From: Betaproteobacteria bacterium
Lineage (GTDB): Bacteria; Pseudomonadota; Gammaproteobacteria; Burkholderiales; SG8-41
Reading direction: 5' to 3'
Assembly: GCA_025356695.1 (NCBI GenBank)
Contig: JANXSE010000042.1
Span: forward strand, 1 to 6,856
DNA length: 6,856 nt
Part shown: positions 1 to 6,586 of the stretch, one piece after another
Numbering within the stretch: position 1 is the stretch's first letter
Layout: the number at the start of each line of letters is the position of its first letter
The notes under the pieces: generated by a model
The model's input: only the letters and a program-made list of their open reading frames with translations
The model's database searches: none
Told to the model about the DNA's origin: nothing
Made by a program: the position numbers and the translations under genes

Positions 1-203
1 TCGACTGCACGCTGTGCGTCGCCGAATGCCCGGTCGAAGCCATCTTCGCCGAAGACGACGTGCCGGACTCGCAAAAAGAATTTACCGCGCTGAACGCCGA
101 GCTCTCGAAGGTGTGGAAACCCATCATCGAGAAGAAAGACGCGCCGGCCGACGCCGACGAGTGGGCGAAGAACAAAGACAAGAAGCACCTGCTCGAGAAG
201 TAA
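1..203 (+). CDS. fdxA: FdxA-type 7Fe ferredoxin, C-terminal part (5' end outside window)
   Basis: This is the end of a small soluble electron carrier with one [3Fe-4S] and one [4Fe-4S] cluster. The first two bases finish a codon cut by the window edge. The readable frame then gives 66 residues and a TAA stop. It begins DCTLCVAECPVEAIF, which is the last three cysteines (visible residues 2, 5 and 9) and the proline of a CxxCxxCxxxCP cluster motif; the first cysteine of that motif must lie just upstream. The long acidic and lysine-rich tail (ALNAELSKVW, then EKKDAPADADEW) is the C-terminal extension typical of proteobacterial FdxA (about 107-110 residues) and separates it from short 2[4Fe-4S] ferredoxins. 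The redox partner cannot be told from this sequence. A hairpin follows 7 bases after the stop, so it is probably transcribed apart from the repair genes downstream. Confidence 0.93.
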   Translation, partial: DCTLCVAECPVEAIFAEDDVPDSQKEFTALNAELSKVWKPIIEKKDAPADADEWAKNKDKKHLLEK

Positions 204-210
204 ACACCCG

Positions 211-238
211 TCACGGCGGCGCCCGCCGCCGTGATCTT
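211..238 (+). terminator. GC-rich hairpin after fdxA, probable intrinsic terminator
   Basis: A perfect 10-bp inverted repeat (211-220 TCACGGCGGC, 225-234 GCCGCCGTGA) encloses a 4-base GCCC loop, 7 bases after the fdxA stop. The stem is very strong, but the following tail (TCTTCCCC) is only partly U-rich. It may be an imperfect intrinsic terminator or a 3'-end stabilising stem. It contains the GTG at 231 that could otherwise be taken as the start of the next gene. Confidence 0.6.
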
Positions 239-253
239 CCCCACGTTCGGCGC

Positions 254-259
254 TATCAT
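254..259 (+). promoter_or_regulatory. possible -10 element (TATCAT) before the repair operon
   Basis: TATCAT matches the sigma-70 -10 consensus at five of six positions and stands out in GC-rich surroundings. The position about 17 bases upstream (231-236, GTGATC) is a poor -35 match and lies in the fdxA hairpin. Transcription would start near 266, almost at the ATG at 267, so if the element is real the mRNA would be leaderless or nearly so and ATG 258 could not be used. This is inference from a short match. Confidence 0.2.
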
Positions 260-3005
260 GCGCCGAATGTCCGCCCTCTCCGCCCTGTCCGCTTTTCCCG
301 TTCTCAGCAAGACCGAGGTGTTCGCACGTCTTGCCGCGGGCGCGCCGGCGGCGATCTCAATTGTCACGCCGAACCGCCGCCTCGCGCAGGAACTCGCTCG
401 CGCTTTTGATGCGACGCGCATCGCCGCAGGCTTAAGCGCGTGGGAGGCGGCCGATATCATTCCGCTGAACGCCTATATAGAGCGCCTGTGGGAGGCCGCC
501 ACCTATTCCGACCGCACTGCGGCGACGCCGCAGCTGCTCTCGCCCGCGCAGGAGCAGGCGTTATGGGAAGAGGTGATTGCGGCGAGCACGTGGAGCGGCG
601 ATCTGTTGTCGCCGGCGCGCGCGGCGGTGCAGTGTCAGGATGCCTGGCGGCTCGCGCACGCCTGGCGCATCGACGGCGCGCTTGAATTATTTCCCTGCAA
701 CGACGATGCGCGTGCGTTCGCCGAGTGGTCGCGCGCTTATATCAAACGTGCCAATAACGACATCGACAGTGCGCGGCTGCCCGATGCGGTCAGCGCCATG
801 CTGGGCAACGTCGCATTGCCGAAACCGCAGACCTTGATTGTTTACGGTTTTGAAATCGTGCCGCCGCAGGCCCGCGATTTTCTGCGCGCTTGCGCTGCAC
901 AGGGCGTAGAGGTCTGTGTTTGCCGCACTGCGCGCAATGCCGGCACAGTGACGCGCGTGACGCGCGCTTCTGCCACTGAGGAGCTCGAAAGCGCGGCGCG
1001 CTGGGCGCGCACGCGGCTCGAACAGGCGCACGCGCGTTTGAGCGTAAACAACAATGGCGCGCCGGTCGTTTATCCGCGTATCGGCGTGGTGGTGCCCGAT
1101 CTGCAACAGCGGCGCCGCGAGGTAAACCGCGTGTTCTCGCGCGTGATGGCGCCAGCGTGGGTGATGCCGGGCGCGGAGGTCGCGTCGCTGCCGTTCAATC
1201 TTTCGCTGGGCCTGCCGCTGGCCGACTATCCGCTGGTGCACGCCGCGCTCGGTGTGCTCATGCTCGCCACCGGCGAAATCGATTTTGCACTGGCGAGCCG
1301 CCTGATTCGTTCGCCGTTCCTCGCGGGCGCTGACAGCGAGTTCACGCGCCGCGCCCGCCTCGATGCGGATTTGCGCCGGCGTTTGCCGGCGCGCGTGACA
1401 CTGGCGCGGTTGACCGCGTCCGTCACGCATTGCCCGCTGTTGCGCGAACGTCTGGAGGCGCTCTATAAAATCGCCGAAGCACAGCCGAAAGGCCTGCGCT
1501 CGCCGCAGGAATGGGGCCGGCATTTTTCCGCCTTGCTCGACGCCGCCGGTTTCCCCGGCGAGCGCGCGCTTGATTCGGCCGAATTTCAGACGCGCACGAA
1601 ATGGTACGAAATGCTCGCCGAACTGGCGCGGCTTGAACGCGTCACCCAGCGCATGTCGGTGGCGCAGGCGTTGAGCAGGTTGCGCAAACTCTGCGCCGAC
1701 ACCTTGTTCCAGCCCGAGGCGATTGACGCGCCGGTGCAGGTGCTCGGCATTCTCGAATCGGACGGCATGGAGTTCGATCATCTGTGGGTGTCCGGCCTCA
1801 CCGACGACGCGTGGCCACTCGCCGCGCACCCCAATCCCTTCATCACCGTCGCGCTGCAAAAGAAAGCCGGCATACCGGAAGCCTCGGCGGAAACCGCGCT
1901 GGCGCTTGATCGCCGTATTACCGACGGCTGGAAACAGGCCGCTGCTGAAGTCGTGTTCTCGCATCCGCTGCGCGAACAGGACCGCGAACTCACGCCCAGT
2001 GCATTGATCGCCGACGTTCCCGCCGCCGATGTCGATCCCGCTGCGTTTCCGCGTTACCGCGACGTGCTGCACGCCGCACGCGTGCTCGAAGAAATTCCGG
2101 ACGGTGCCGCGCCCGCTTATGCCAAAACAGTGGTCAGCGGCGGCACGCGCGTGCTGGCCGATCAGGCGGCCTGTCCATTCCGCGCCTACGCGCATCACCG
2201 GTTGCGCGCCAATGGTCTTGAAATACCGGCCGACGGCCTCGATGCGCGCGACCGCGGCAATCTGCTGCATGCGCTGATGGCCGAGTTGTGGGGCGCGTTG
2301 CAATCGAAAACACGGCTCGATGCCACTACGCCGGCCGAACTCGCCGGCATGATCGACCGCGCCGCGGAAGCCGCGGTGGCGAAAGTGCGCAACGACCGGC
2401 CCGGTGTCCTTGATGGACGTCTCGCCGATCTCGAACGTCTGCGCCTCGCCAAACTCGCGCACGAGTGGCTGGAGGTTGAGCGCGCGCGCGGCGACTTTGC
2501 AGTGGTGGCGCGTGAAGAACGCCGCACGCTGCACGCCGCCGGTCTTGAAATGTACGGCCGCATCGACCGCATGGATCGGATCGATGACGGCAGCCACGTC
2601 TTGATCGATTACAAAACCGGCCGCGCCACGTCGAAAGACTGGTTGGAAGAGCGGCCCGATGATCCGCAGATGCCGCTTTATGCGCTGGGGGCCTCTGAAA
2701 AAATCGCCGGCATTGCCTACGCGCGCGTCAAGACCGGCGACATGAAATTCATCGGCATCGCGCGCGACGGCGAGGTGCTGCCGAAGGTCAAGGCCTTCGA
2801 TTCGTGGCCGGGCTGGCCGCAGTTGTGGCAAAAAAATGTCGACGCGCTTGGCCGGGAATTCGCCACGGGTGTGGCTGACGTCGATCCGAAGCGCGGGCTG
2901 AAGACCTGCAAGTACTGCGATCTGCGTCCGCTGTGCCGCGTGCACGAACGTCTCGCTGCGATCGAGGATGAAGATGGCGAGTTCGAAGAAGGAGGCGCGG
3001 AATGA
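258..3005 (+). CDS. AddB-like DNA repair protein: inactive helicase fold with PD-(D/E)XK nuclease and Fe-S cluster
   Basis: Predicted partner of the downstream helicase in processing double-strand DNA ends in the cytoplasm. Residue numbers are from ATG 258 (915 aa). The N-terminal part has the TPNRRLAQEL segment (37-46) where helicases carry a Walker A loop, but no GKT, so ATP binding looks lost. The middle has VLGILESDGMEFDHLWVSGL, typical of the roughly 900-residue 'probable DNA repair protein' family (TIGR03623, related to AddB). The C-terminal nuclease is complete: H671, D770 in GRIDR, D784 and K786 in DYKTG, and Q804-x3-Y808. Cys639, Cys884, Cys887 and Cys893 (C-x2-C-x5-C) match the AddB [4Fe-4S] staple. 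GTG 231 was rejected as start because it lies in the fdxA hairpin; ATG 267 is a fair alternative. No clear Shine-Dalgarno precedes any start. The gene overlaps the next by four bases. Family assignment is strong; the exact biochemical role is inferred. Confidence 0.92.
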   Translation: MRRMSALSALSAFPVLSKTEVFARLAAGAPAAISIVTPNRRLAQELARAFDATRIAAGLSAWEAADIIPLNAYIERLWEAATYSDRTAATPQLLSPAQEQALWEEVIAASTWSGDLLSPARAAVQCQDAWRLAHAWRIDGALELFPCNDDARAFAEWSRAYIKRANNDIDSARLPDAVSAMLGNVALPKPQTLIVYGFEIVPPQARDFLRACAAQGVEVCVCRTARNAGTVTRVTRASATEELESAARWARTRLEQAHARLSVNNNGAPVVYPRIGVVVPDLQQRRREVNRVFSRVMAPAWVMPGAEVASLPFNLSLGLPLADYPLVHAALGVLMLATGEIDFALASRLIRSPFLAGADSEFTRRARLDADLRRRLPARVTLARLTASVTHCPLLRERLEALYKIAEAQPKGLRSPQEWGRHFSALLDAAGFPGERALDSAEFQTRTKWYEMLAELARLERVTQRMSVAQALSRLRKLCADTLFQPEAIDAPVQVLGILESDGMEFDHLWVSGLTDDAWPLAAHPNPFITVALQKKAGIPEASAETALALDRRITDGWKQAAAEVVFSHPLREQDRELTPSALIADVPAADVDPAAFPRYRDVLHAARVLEEIPDGAAPAYAKTVVSGGTRVLADQAACPFRAYAHHRLRANGLEIPADGLDARDRGNLLHALMAELWGALQSKTRLDATTPAELAGMIDRAAEAAVAKVRNDRPGVLDGRLADLERLRLAKLAHEWLEVERARGDFAVVAREERRTLHAAGLEMYGRIDRMDRIDDGSHVLIDYKTGRATSKDWLEERPDDPQMPLYALGASEKIAGIAYARVKTGDMKFIGIARDGEVLPKVKAFDSWPGWPQLWQKNVDALGREFATGVADVDPKRGLKTCKYCDLRPLCRVHERLAAIEDEDGEFEEGGAE
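2989..2995 (+). promoter_or_regulatory. strong ribosome-binding site for the AddA-like gene
   Basis: AAGGAGG, a near-full match to the anti-Shine-Dalgarno complement, lies 6 bases before ATG 3002 and inside the last codons of the upstream gene. Together with the ATGA stop/start overlap it fixes the downstream start and points to translational coupling of the two subunits. Confidence 0.85.
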
Positions 3006-6000
3006 GCATTGCCTCCAAACAAGCCGAAATCGCCGACGCGCGAGACCGCGAGGCCGCGCTCGATCCGCGCCGCTCCTTCATCGTGCAGGCGCCGGCGGGT
3101 TCGGGCAAAACCGAACTGCTGGTGCGGCGTTATCTGCAGTTGCTGCGCGTGGTCGAGCGGCCCGAGGAAATTCTCGCCATCACCTTCACGCGCAAGGCGG
3201 CGGCGGAAATGAAGCACCGCATATTAAAGTCGCTGGCCGAGTCGCCGATTAAAGGCATGCCGGCCGCCGATATTTCTTCGCGCATGCGCGTGCAGACCAT
3301 CGACGCGCTGTGTGCATCGCTGACGCGGCAGATGCCAGTGCTGGCGAAGTTCGGCGCGCAGCCCGAGACCGCCGAAAAACCCGAAGGGTTGTACGAAGAA
3401 GCGGCGCGCCGCGCCTTCGCGCTCGAACCGCGCAACGCGCCGGCTGAAACCCTGCTCGCGCACCTCGACAACGATGTCGCCGCCGCCGTCGAGCTGGTGG
3501 CGGGCATGCTGGGGCGGCGCGACCAATGGCTGCACAAGACCGGGCAGGTGCGCGAACGCGCCGAACTCGAAGCCGCGTTTGCTGCCGAGCGCGAGCGCCT
3601 GACGGCGGCGGCGCGCGAATTTCTGCCCGACGCGAGTGCAGAACTTGCCGATGAGTTGCTGACCAAGAAGGGGACCTGGCGCAAAAAAAACAAACGCGCG
3701 CAGGCGCTTGAGGCGGACGACCGTGACGGCAGCGTGCTTGCCGCGCTCGTATCACTGATGACTTTGCCGCCGGCGCATTACACGGATGCGCAGTGGACGG
3801 TGTTGAGCGCAATGCTCGCGCTGCTGCGCGTCGCCGCTGCCCAGCTCAAGGTGGTGTTCGCCGAGCGCGGCCAGGCCGACTTCACGGAAATCGCCCAGGG
3901 CGCGGTGTGCGCGCTGGGTGAACCCGAGGCGCCGACCGATCTGCTGCTCTCGCTCGACGTGCGCATCAAACATATATTGATCGACGAATTCCAGGACACC
4001 TCGATCAGCCAGCGCGAACTGCTCGAACGGCTTACCGCCGGCTGGCAAAGCGGCGACGGCCGCACGCTGTTTGCAGTGGGCGACCCGATGCAATCGATCT
4101 ACCGCTTTCGCGAAGCCGAGGTCGGCTTGTTTCTGAATGCGCGTTATGAAGGCCTCGGCGAGGTGCCACTGGATTTTCTGCGCCTGCAGACGAATTTCCG
4201 TTCGCAAAGCGGCATTGTCGATTGGGTCAATGCAAGCTTTCCGACCGTGTTGCCGCCGCGCGAAGATGCCGCCGCCGGCGCGGTGCCGTATGCGGCCTCG
4301 GTCGCGCATCATCCGGCGGAAGCGGGTGCGGCGGTCGGCTGGCATCTGTTCGACGAACGCGAAGACGAAGCCGCGCGTCTCGTCGAAATCGTGCGTGCTG
4401 CGCGTGGCGCCAATGCCACCGGCTCGATCGCCGTGCTGGTGCGCAACCGCGGCCACCTTGATCATATCGTGCCCGCATTGCAGGAGGCCGGCATCCGCTT
4501 CCGCGCTGTCGAGATCGAACATCTCGGCGAAAAGCAGGTGGTGCAGGACCTGTTCGCGCTGACACGCGCGCTGACGCATCCGGCCGACCGCATCGCGTGG
4601 TTGTCGTTGCTGCGCGCGCCGTGGTGCGGTCTCACGCCGGTCGATCTGTCGCTGCTCGCCGAGGGCGCGGATGACGTCGTGTGGGACATCATGTGCGATG
4701 CAGCACGCGTTTCGCAACTGGACGCGACGGCGCGGGCGCGCCTCGCGCGTCTCGTCGACGTGCTCGAACCCGCGCTGATCAACCGATTGCGCTGCAATCT
4801 GCGCGATGCGGTCGAAGGCGTCTGGCTCGCGCTCGGCGGTCCGGCCTGCTGTCGCGACACCACCGAACTCGAAGATGCCGCGATGTTCCTCGACGAACTC
4901 GAACGCGTCGAAGAGGCGGGCGACATCGCTGACCCCGCGGCCTTTGAAGAAGGTCTGGAGAAACTCTACGCGCTGCCCGACCTCGAGGCGGGCGACGACG
5001 CGGTGCAGATCATGACCGTGCACAAATCGAAGGGCCTCGAATTCGACACCGTGATCGTGCCGGGCCTCGACCGTGCGCCGCGCAACAACACGCCACCGCT
5101 GATTTTATGGAAGCAGTTGCCGGACACCGGCCTGCTACTGGCACCCATCCACGAATCCGGCGGCGACAAAGACCCCTGTTACGAATACGTGCGCGGCATG
5201 GAGCGTGCCGCCGAGGACCTGGAATCCGGCCGCCTGTTATATGTGGCAGCCACGCGCGCCAAATCGCGCCTGCATCTGCTCGGCTGCATCAAGCGCGACG
5301 ACGACGGCGCGGCGAAGGCGCCGAACAAACGTTCCCTGCTGCGTTCACTGTGGCCGTTTGCCGAAGAACACGTCGCGGCACCGGTGCCGCGCGCAACGCC
5401 GCCCGCTGCGTCGGCGCCGCGCCCCGACATGCTGTCGCGTTTCGCTAACCGCTTTGTATTGCCCGCACCGCCGTCCGCCGCCACCTGGCGCGCGCCGGCC
5501 GTCGCGCAGCAGCAAAACGAAGTCATCGAGTTTTCGTGGGCCGGCGAAAGCGCGCGCCACATCGGCTCGGTGGTGCATCGCTGGATGCAGCGCATCGCCG
5601 ACGACGGTCTCGACGGCTGGACGCGCGAGCGCGTAGGCGCATTGAAGCCGCGCCTCGTCCGCGAGCTCGAACGTCGCGGCGTGCCGCGTGATGAATGTAA
5701 CGATGCCGCCGCGCGCGCCGTGCGCGCGCTCACGCAGACGCTCGCAGACGAGCGCGGCCGCTGGCTGCTCGGTGCGCATGCCGATGCGAGAAGCGAATAC
5801 CGCATGCGTGTTGCCGCCAATGGCGCGGTTTACAGCTGCATCATGGATCGCGTCTTTCGCGATGACGACGGCAGGTGCTGGATCGTCGATTACAAGACCA
5901 GCGGTCACGAGGGAGGCAATGTGGACGCGTTTCTCGATCAGGAACGAGAACGCTACGAGAAACAGTTGGTGCGCTATGCGACGGCGTTGGGCGAAGTCTC

Positions 6001-6067
6001 GACGATGTTGGGTTTGTATTTCCCGCTGCTCTCTGGTTGGCGCGAGTGGAAAGATAACAAGAAGTAA
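3002..6067 (+). CDS. addA: AddA/RecB-like UvrD-family helicase with C-terminal PD-(D/E)XK nuclease
   Basis: Predicted ATP-driven motor and nuclease subunit that unwinds and trims double-strand DNA ends before RecA loading. The 1021-residue protein carries every superfamily 1A motif in order: a Q-motif region near Q7, Walker A APAGSGKT (30-37), Ia TFTRKAAAEM (61-70), Walker B DEFQDT (328-333), III GDPMQSIYRFR (360-370), IV TNFRS (397-401), V TVHKSKGLEFD (672-682) and VI YVAATRAK (747-754). The C-terminal nuclease has H859, D949, D963-Y-K965 and Q988-x3-Y992, matching the RecB/AddA nuclease core. No Fe-S cysteine set is seen here; that lies in the partner. It is somewhat shorter than Bacillus AddA or E. 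coli RecB (roughly 1180-1230 residues). ATG 3002 has a strong ribosome-binding site. The order (nuclease subunit, then helicase-nuclease) and the overlap indicate one operon. The symbol marks AddA-type architecture; UvrD-helicase domain protein is the cautious name. Confidence 0.93.
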   Translation: MSIASKQAEIADARDREAALDPRRSFIVQAPAGSGKTELLVRRYLQLLRVVERPEEILAITFTRKAAAEMKHRILKSLAESPIKGMPAADISSRMRVQTIDALCASLTRQMPVLAKFGAQPETAEKPEGLYEEAARRAFALEPRNAPAETLLAHLDNDVAAAVELVAGMLGRRDQWLHKTGQVRERAELEAAFAAERERLTAAAREFLPDASAELADELLTKKGTWRKKNKRAQALEADDRDGSVLAALVSLMTLPPAHYTDAQWTVLSAMLALLRVAAAQLKVVFAERGQADFTEIAQGAVCALGEPEAPTDLLLSLDVRIKHILIDEFQDTSISQRELLERLTAGWQSGDGRTLFAVGDPMQSIYRFREAEVGLFLNARYEGLGEVPLDFLRLQTNFRSQSGIVDWVNASFPTVLPPREDAAAGAVPYAASVAHHPAEAGAAVGWHLFDEREDEAARLVEIVRAARGANATGSIAVLVRNRGHLDHIVPALQEAGIRFRAVEIEHLGEKQVVQDLFALTRALTHPADRIAWLSLLRAPWCGLTPVDLSLLAEGADDVVWDIMCDAARVSQLDATARARLARLVDVLEPALINRLRCNLRDAVEGVWLALGGPACCRDTTELEDAAMFLDELERVEEAGDIADPAAFEEGLEKLYALPDLEAGDDAVQIMTVHKSKGLEFDTVIVPGLDRAPRNNTPPLILWKQLPDTGLLLAPIHESGGDKDPCYEYVRGMERAAEDLESGRLLYVAATRAKSRLHLLGCIKRDDDGAAKAPNKRSLLRSLWPFAEEHVAAPVPRATPPAASAPRPDMLSRFANRFVLPAPPSAATWRAPAVAQQQNEVIEFSWAGESARHIGSVVHRWMQRIADDGLDGWTRERVGALKPRLVRELERRGVPRDECNDAAARAVRALTQTLADERGRWLLGAHADARSEYRMRVAANGAVYSCIMDRVFRDDDGRCWIVDYKTSGHEGGNVDAFLDQERERYEKQLVRYATALGEVSTMLGLYFPLLSGWREWKDNKK
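3668..3711 (+). other. possible -1 frameshift signal in the AddA-like gene
   Basis: An A8 run at 3683-3690 is followed by C, so codons AAA-AAC are preceded by A: the A_AAA_AAC slippery heptamer lies in the correct phase at 3685-3691. A Shine-Dalgarno-like AAGGGGA (3668-3674) ends 10 bases before the heptamer. A short GC hairpin (3696-3699 with 3704-3707) follows it. A -1 shift meets TGA at 3709-3711 and would give a protein of about 236 residues keeping only Walker A and motif Ia. The layout recalls the dnaX site, but the last codon is AAC rather than the efficient AAG and the hairpin has only four pairs. It may be chance. Confidence 0.25.
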
Positions 6068-6128
6068 ATTAGAACTCCGATTCCCCTTGAAAGCCGCCGA
6101 GCGGCGCAGTCCGGTTACTTGATTGTTT

Positions 6129-6170
6129 CCCTCCCCTGCACGCAGTGCGGGGGAGGGTTAGGGTGGGGGC
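6129..6170 (+). repeat. GC-rich hairpin repeat, left copy, at the edge of the DUF559 unit
   Basis: A 13-bp stem with one G-T pair, left arm CCCTCCCCTGCAC (6129-6141) and right arm GTGCGGGGGAGGG (6145-6157), encloses the loop GCA. It is followed by the inner arm TTAGGGTGGGGGC (6158-6170). The inner arm is an inverted match at 11 of 13 positions to 6535-6547. It belongs in appearance to the widespread proteobacterial dispersed repeat with a CCCTCTCCC/GGGAGAGGG hairpin. It may also act as a 3'-end stem for the repair operon 61 bases upstream; no T-run follows, so it is not a standard terminator. Confidence 0.8.
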
Positions 6171-6179
6171 GAAAAGCCG

Positions 6180-6185
6180 GATAAT
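6180..6185 (+). promoter_or_regulatory. possible -10 element (GATAAT) before the DUF559 gene
   Basis: GATAAT matches the sigma-70 -10 consensus at five of six positions and lies 6 bases before ATG 6192. The best -35 candidate, TTAGGG at 6158-6163 in the repeat, is weak. Transcription would start at about the ATG, implying a leaderless mRNA. The evidence is one hexamer only. Confidence 0.2.
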
Positions 6186-6191
6186 TACCGC

Positions 6192-6578
6192 ATGTGTAAC
6201 CCGATTACACAGCGCCGCAGCCGAATCCTTAGAAATAACTCCACTGATGCCGAGCGTTTTCTCTGGCAGCACCTGCGTGGCCGGCAGCTTGATGGTTATC
6301 GATTTCGGCGGCAAGTTCCTATTGGCGGTTATATTGCGGACTTTGCGTGCCTTGATGCGAAATTGGTGATCGAGCTTGATGGAGGACAGCATCAGGAAAC
6401 GCGTGCATACGACGAACGTCGTGAGCGTCGCATTGAAACACACGGATACCGCATCATTCGATTCTGGGATACCGAGGTTTTCAAGGAAACCACCGCAGTA
6501 CTGGAAACGATCAAGCGTGAATTGGAGTCTGCTTGCCCCCATCCTAGCCTTCCCCCGCAGGCGGGGGAAGGAATCTGA
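6192..6578 (+). CDS. DUF559 endonuclease-domain protein (Vsr-like PD-(D/E)XK fold)
   Basis: A 128-residue protein of the DUF559 family, which is related by fold to very-short-patch-repair endonucleases. The family signature runs the full length: TDAERFLWQHLRGRQLDGYRFRRQVPIGGYIADF (18-51, broken by no gap), then LVIELDGGQH (58-67), YDERRERRIETHGY (73-86) and IIRFWDTEV (88-96). Probable active-site residues by family comparison are D50, E61, D63 and H67; this was not tested. The domain ends near residue 111. The last part (CPHPSLPPQAGEGI, 115-128) is encoded by the downstream repeat and is unlikely to be part of the fold. The start ATG 6192 has no good Shine-Dalgarno. The biological role of the family is not established; DNA nicking or repair is only an inference. 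The gene is compositionally unlike its neighbours. Confidence 0.88.
   Translation: MCNPITQRRSRILRNNSTDAERFLWQHLRGRQLDGYRFRRQVPIGGYIADFACLDAKLVIELDGGQHQETRAYDERRERRIETHGYRIIRFWDTEVFKETTAVLETIKRELESACPHPSLPPQAGEGI
6535..6571 (-). repeat. GC-rich hairpin repeat, right copy, inverted, overlapping the DUF559 3' end
   Basis: The inner arm GCCCCCATCCTAG (6535-6547) is followed by an 11-bp perfect stem, CCTTCCCCCGC (6548-6558) with GCGGGGGAAGG (6561-6571), around AG; a realistic loop opens the closing pair. It is the inverted counterpart of the left copy. It lies within the DUF559 coding frame and ends 5 bases before its TGA. It could serve as a 3' stem for that mRNA but has no T-run. Confidence 0.8.
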
Positions 6579-6582
6579 AAGG
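6577..6582 (+). promoter_or_regulatory. ribosome-binding site of the membrane protein gene
   Basis: GAAAGG lies 4 bases before ATG 6587 and overlaps the TGA stop of the DUF559 gene (TGAAAGG). It is a moderate Shine-Dalgarno and supports ATG 6587 as the start. The overlap would allow coupled translation if one mRNA covers both genes. Confidence 0.5.
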
Positions 6583-6586
6583 CGAT

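Larger units (their letters stand above)
6129..6571 (+). mobile_element. candidate cassette: DUF559 endonuclease gene between inverted hairpin repeats
   Basis: Two imperfect inverted copies of a hairpin repeat bound a 443-bp segment holding a single gene. In each copy the hairpin is on the outside and the GC-rich single arm points inward. GC content inside (52% by hand count over 6241-6530) is well below that of the flanking repair gene (67% over 4621-4800). No transposase, integrase or convincing target-site duplication is present, so movement, if any, would need functions from elsewhere or recombination between repeats. The mobile status is inference. Confidence 0.4.

Noticed and set aside
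687..2945. 752-codon open frame on the - strand
   Set aside because: It lies wholly antisense to the AddB-like gene, has no recognisable domain, and is Arg/Ala/His-rich as expected from the complement of GC-rich coding DNA. The + strand frame carries conserved motifs throughout.
3493..3500. GCTGGTGG, identical to the E. coli Chi octamer, inside the AddA-like gene
   Set aside because: Chi sequences are species- and enzyme-specific; this enzyme is AddAB-type, the octamer is ordinary coding sequence for Glu-Leu-Val-Ala, and one copy in nearly 7 kb of GC-rich DNA is not meaningful.
3752..5023. 423-codon open frame on the - strand
   Set aside because: Antisense to the helicase core of the AddA-like gene, with composition typical of a shadow frame and no domain resemblance.
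6068..6128. Possible terminator after the AddA-like gene (GCCGC/GCGGC stem at 6093-6105)
   Set aside because: The stem has only five pairs and no T-run follows directly. I see nothing else definite in this 61-base gap.
6145..6369. 74-codon + strand frame starting in the left repeat
   Set aside because: It overlaps the DUF559 gene in another frame and lacks any family signature; the DUF559 frame is clearly the real one.
6121..6580. Target-site duplication around the DUF559 unit
   Set aside because: The bases outside the two hairpins (TTGATTGTTT on the left, AATCTGAAAG on the right) share no direct repeat; GATT/AATC is an inverted match of four bases and may only extend the repeat.
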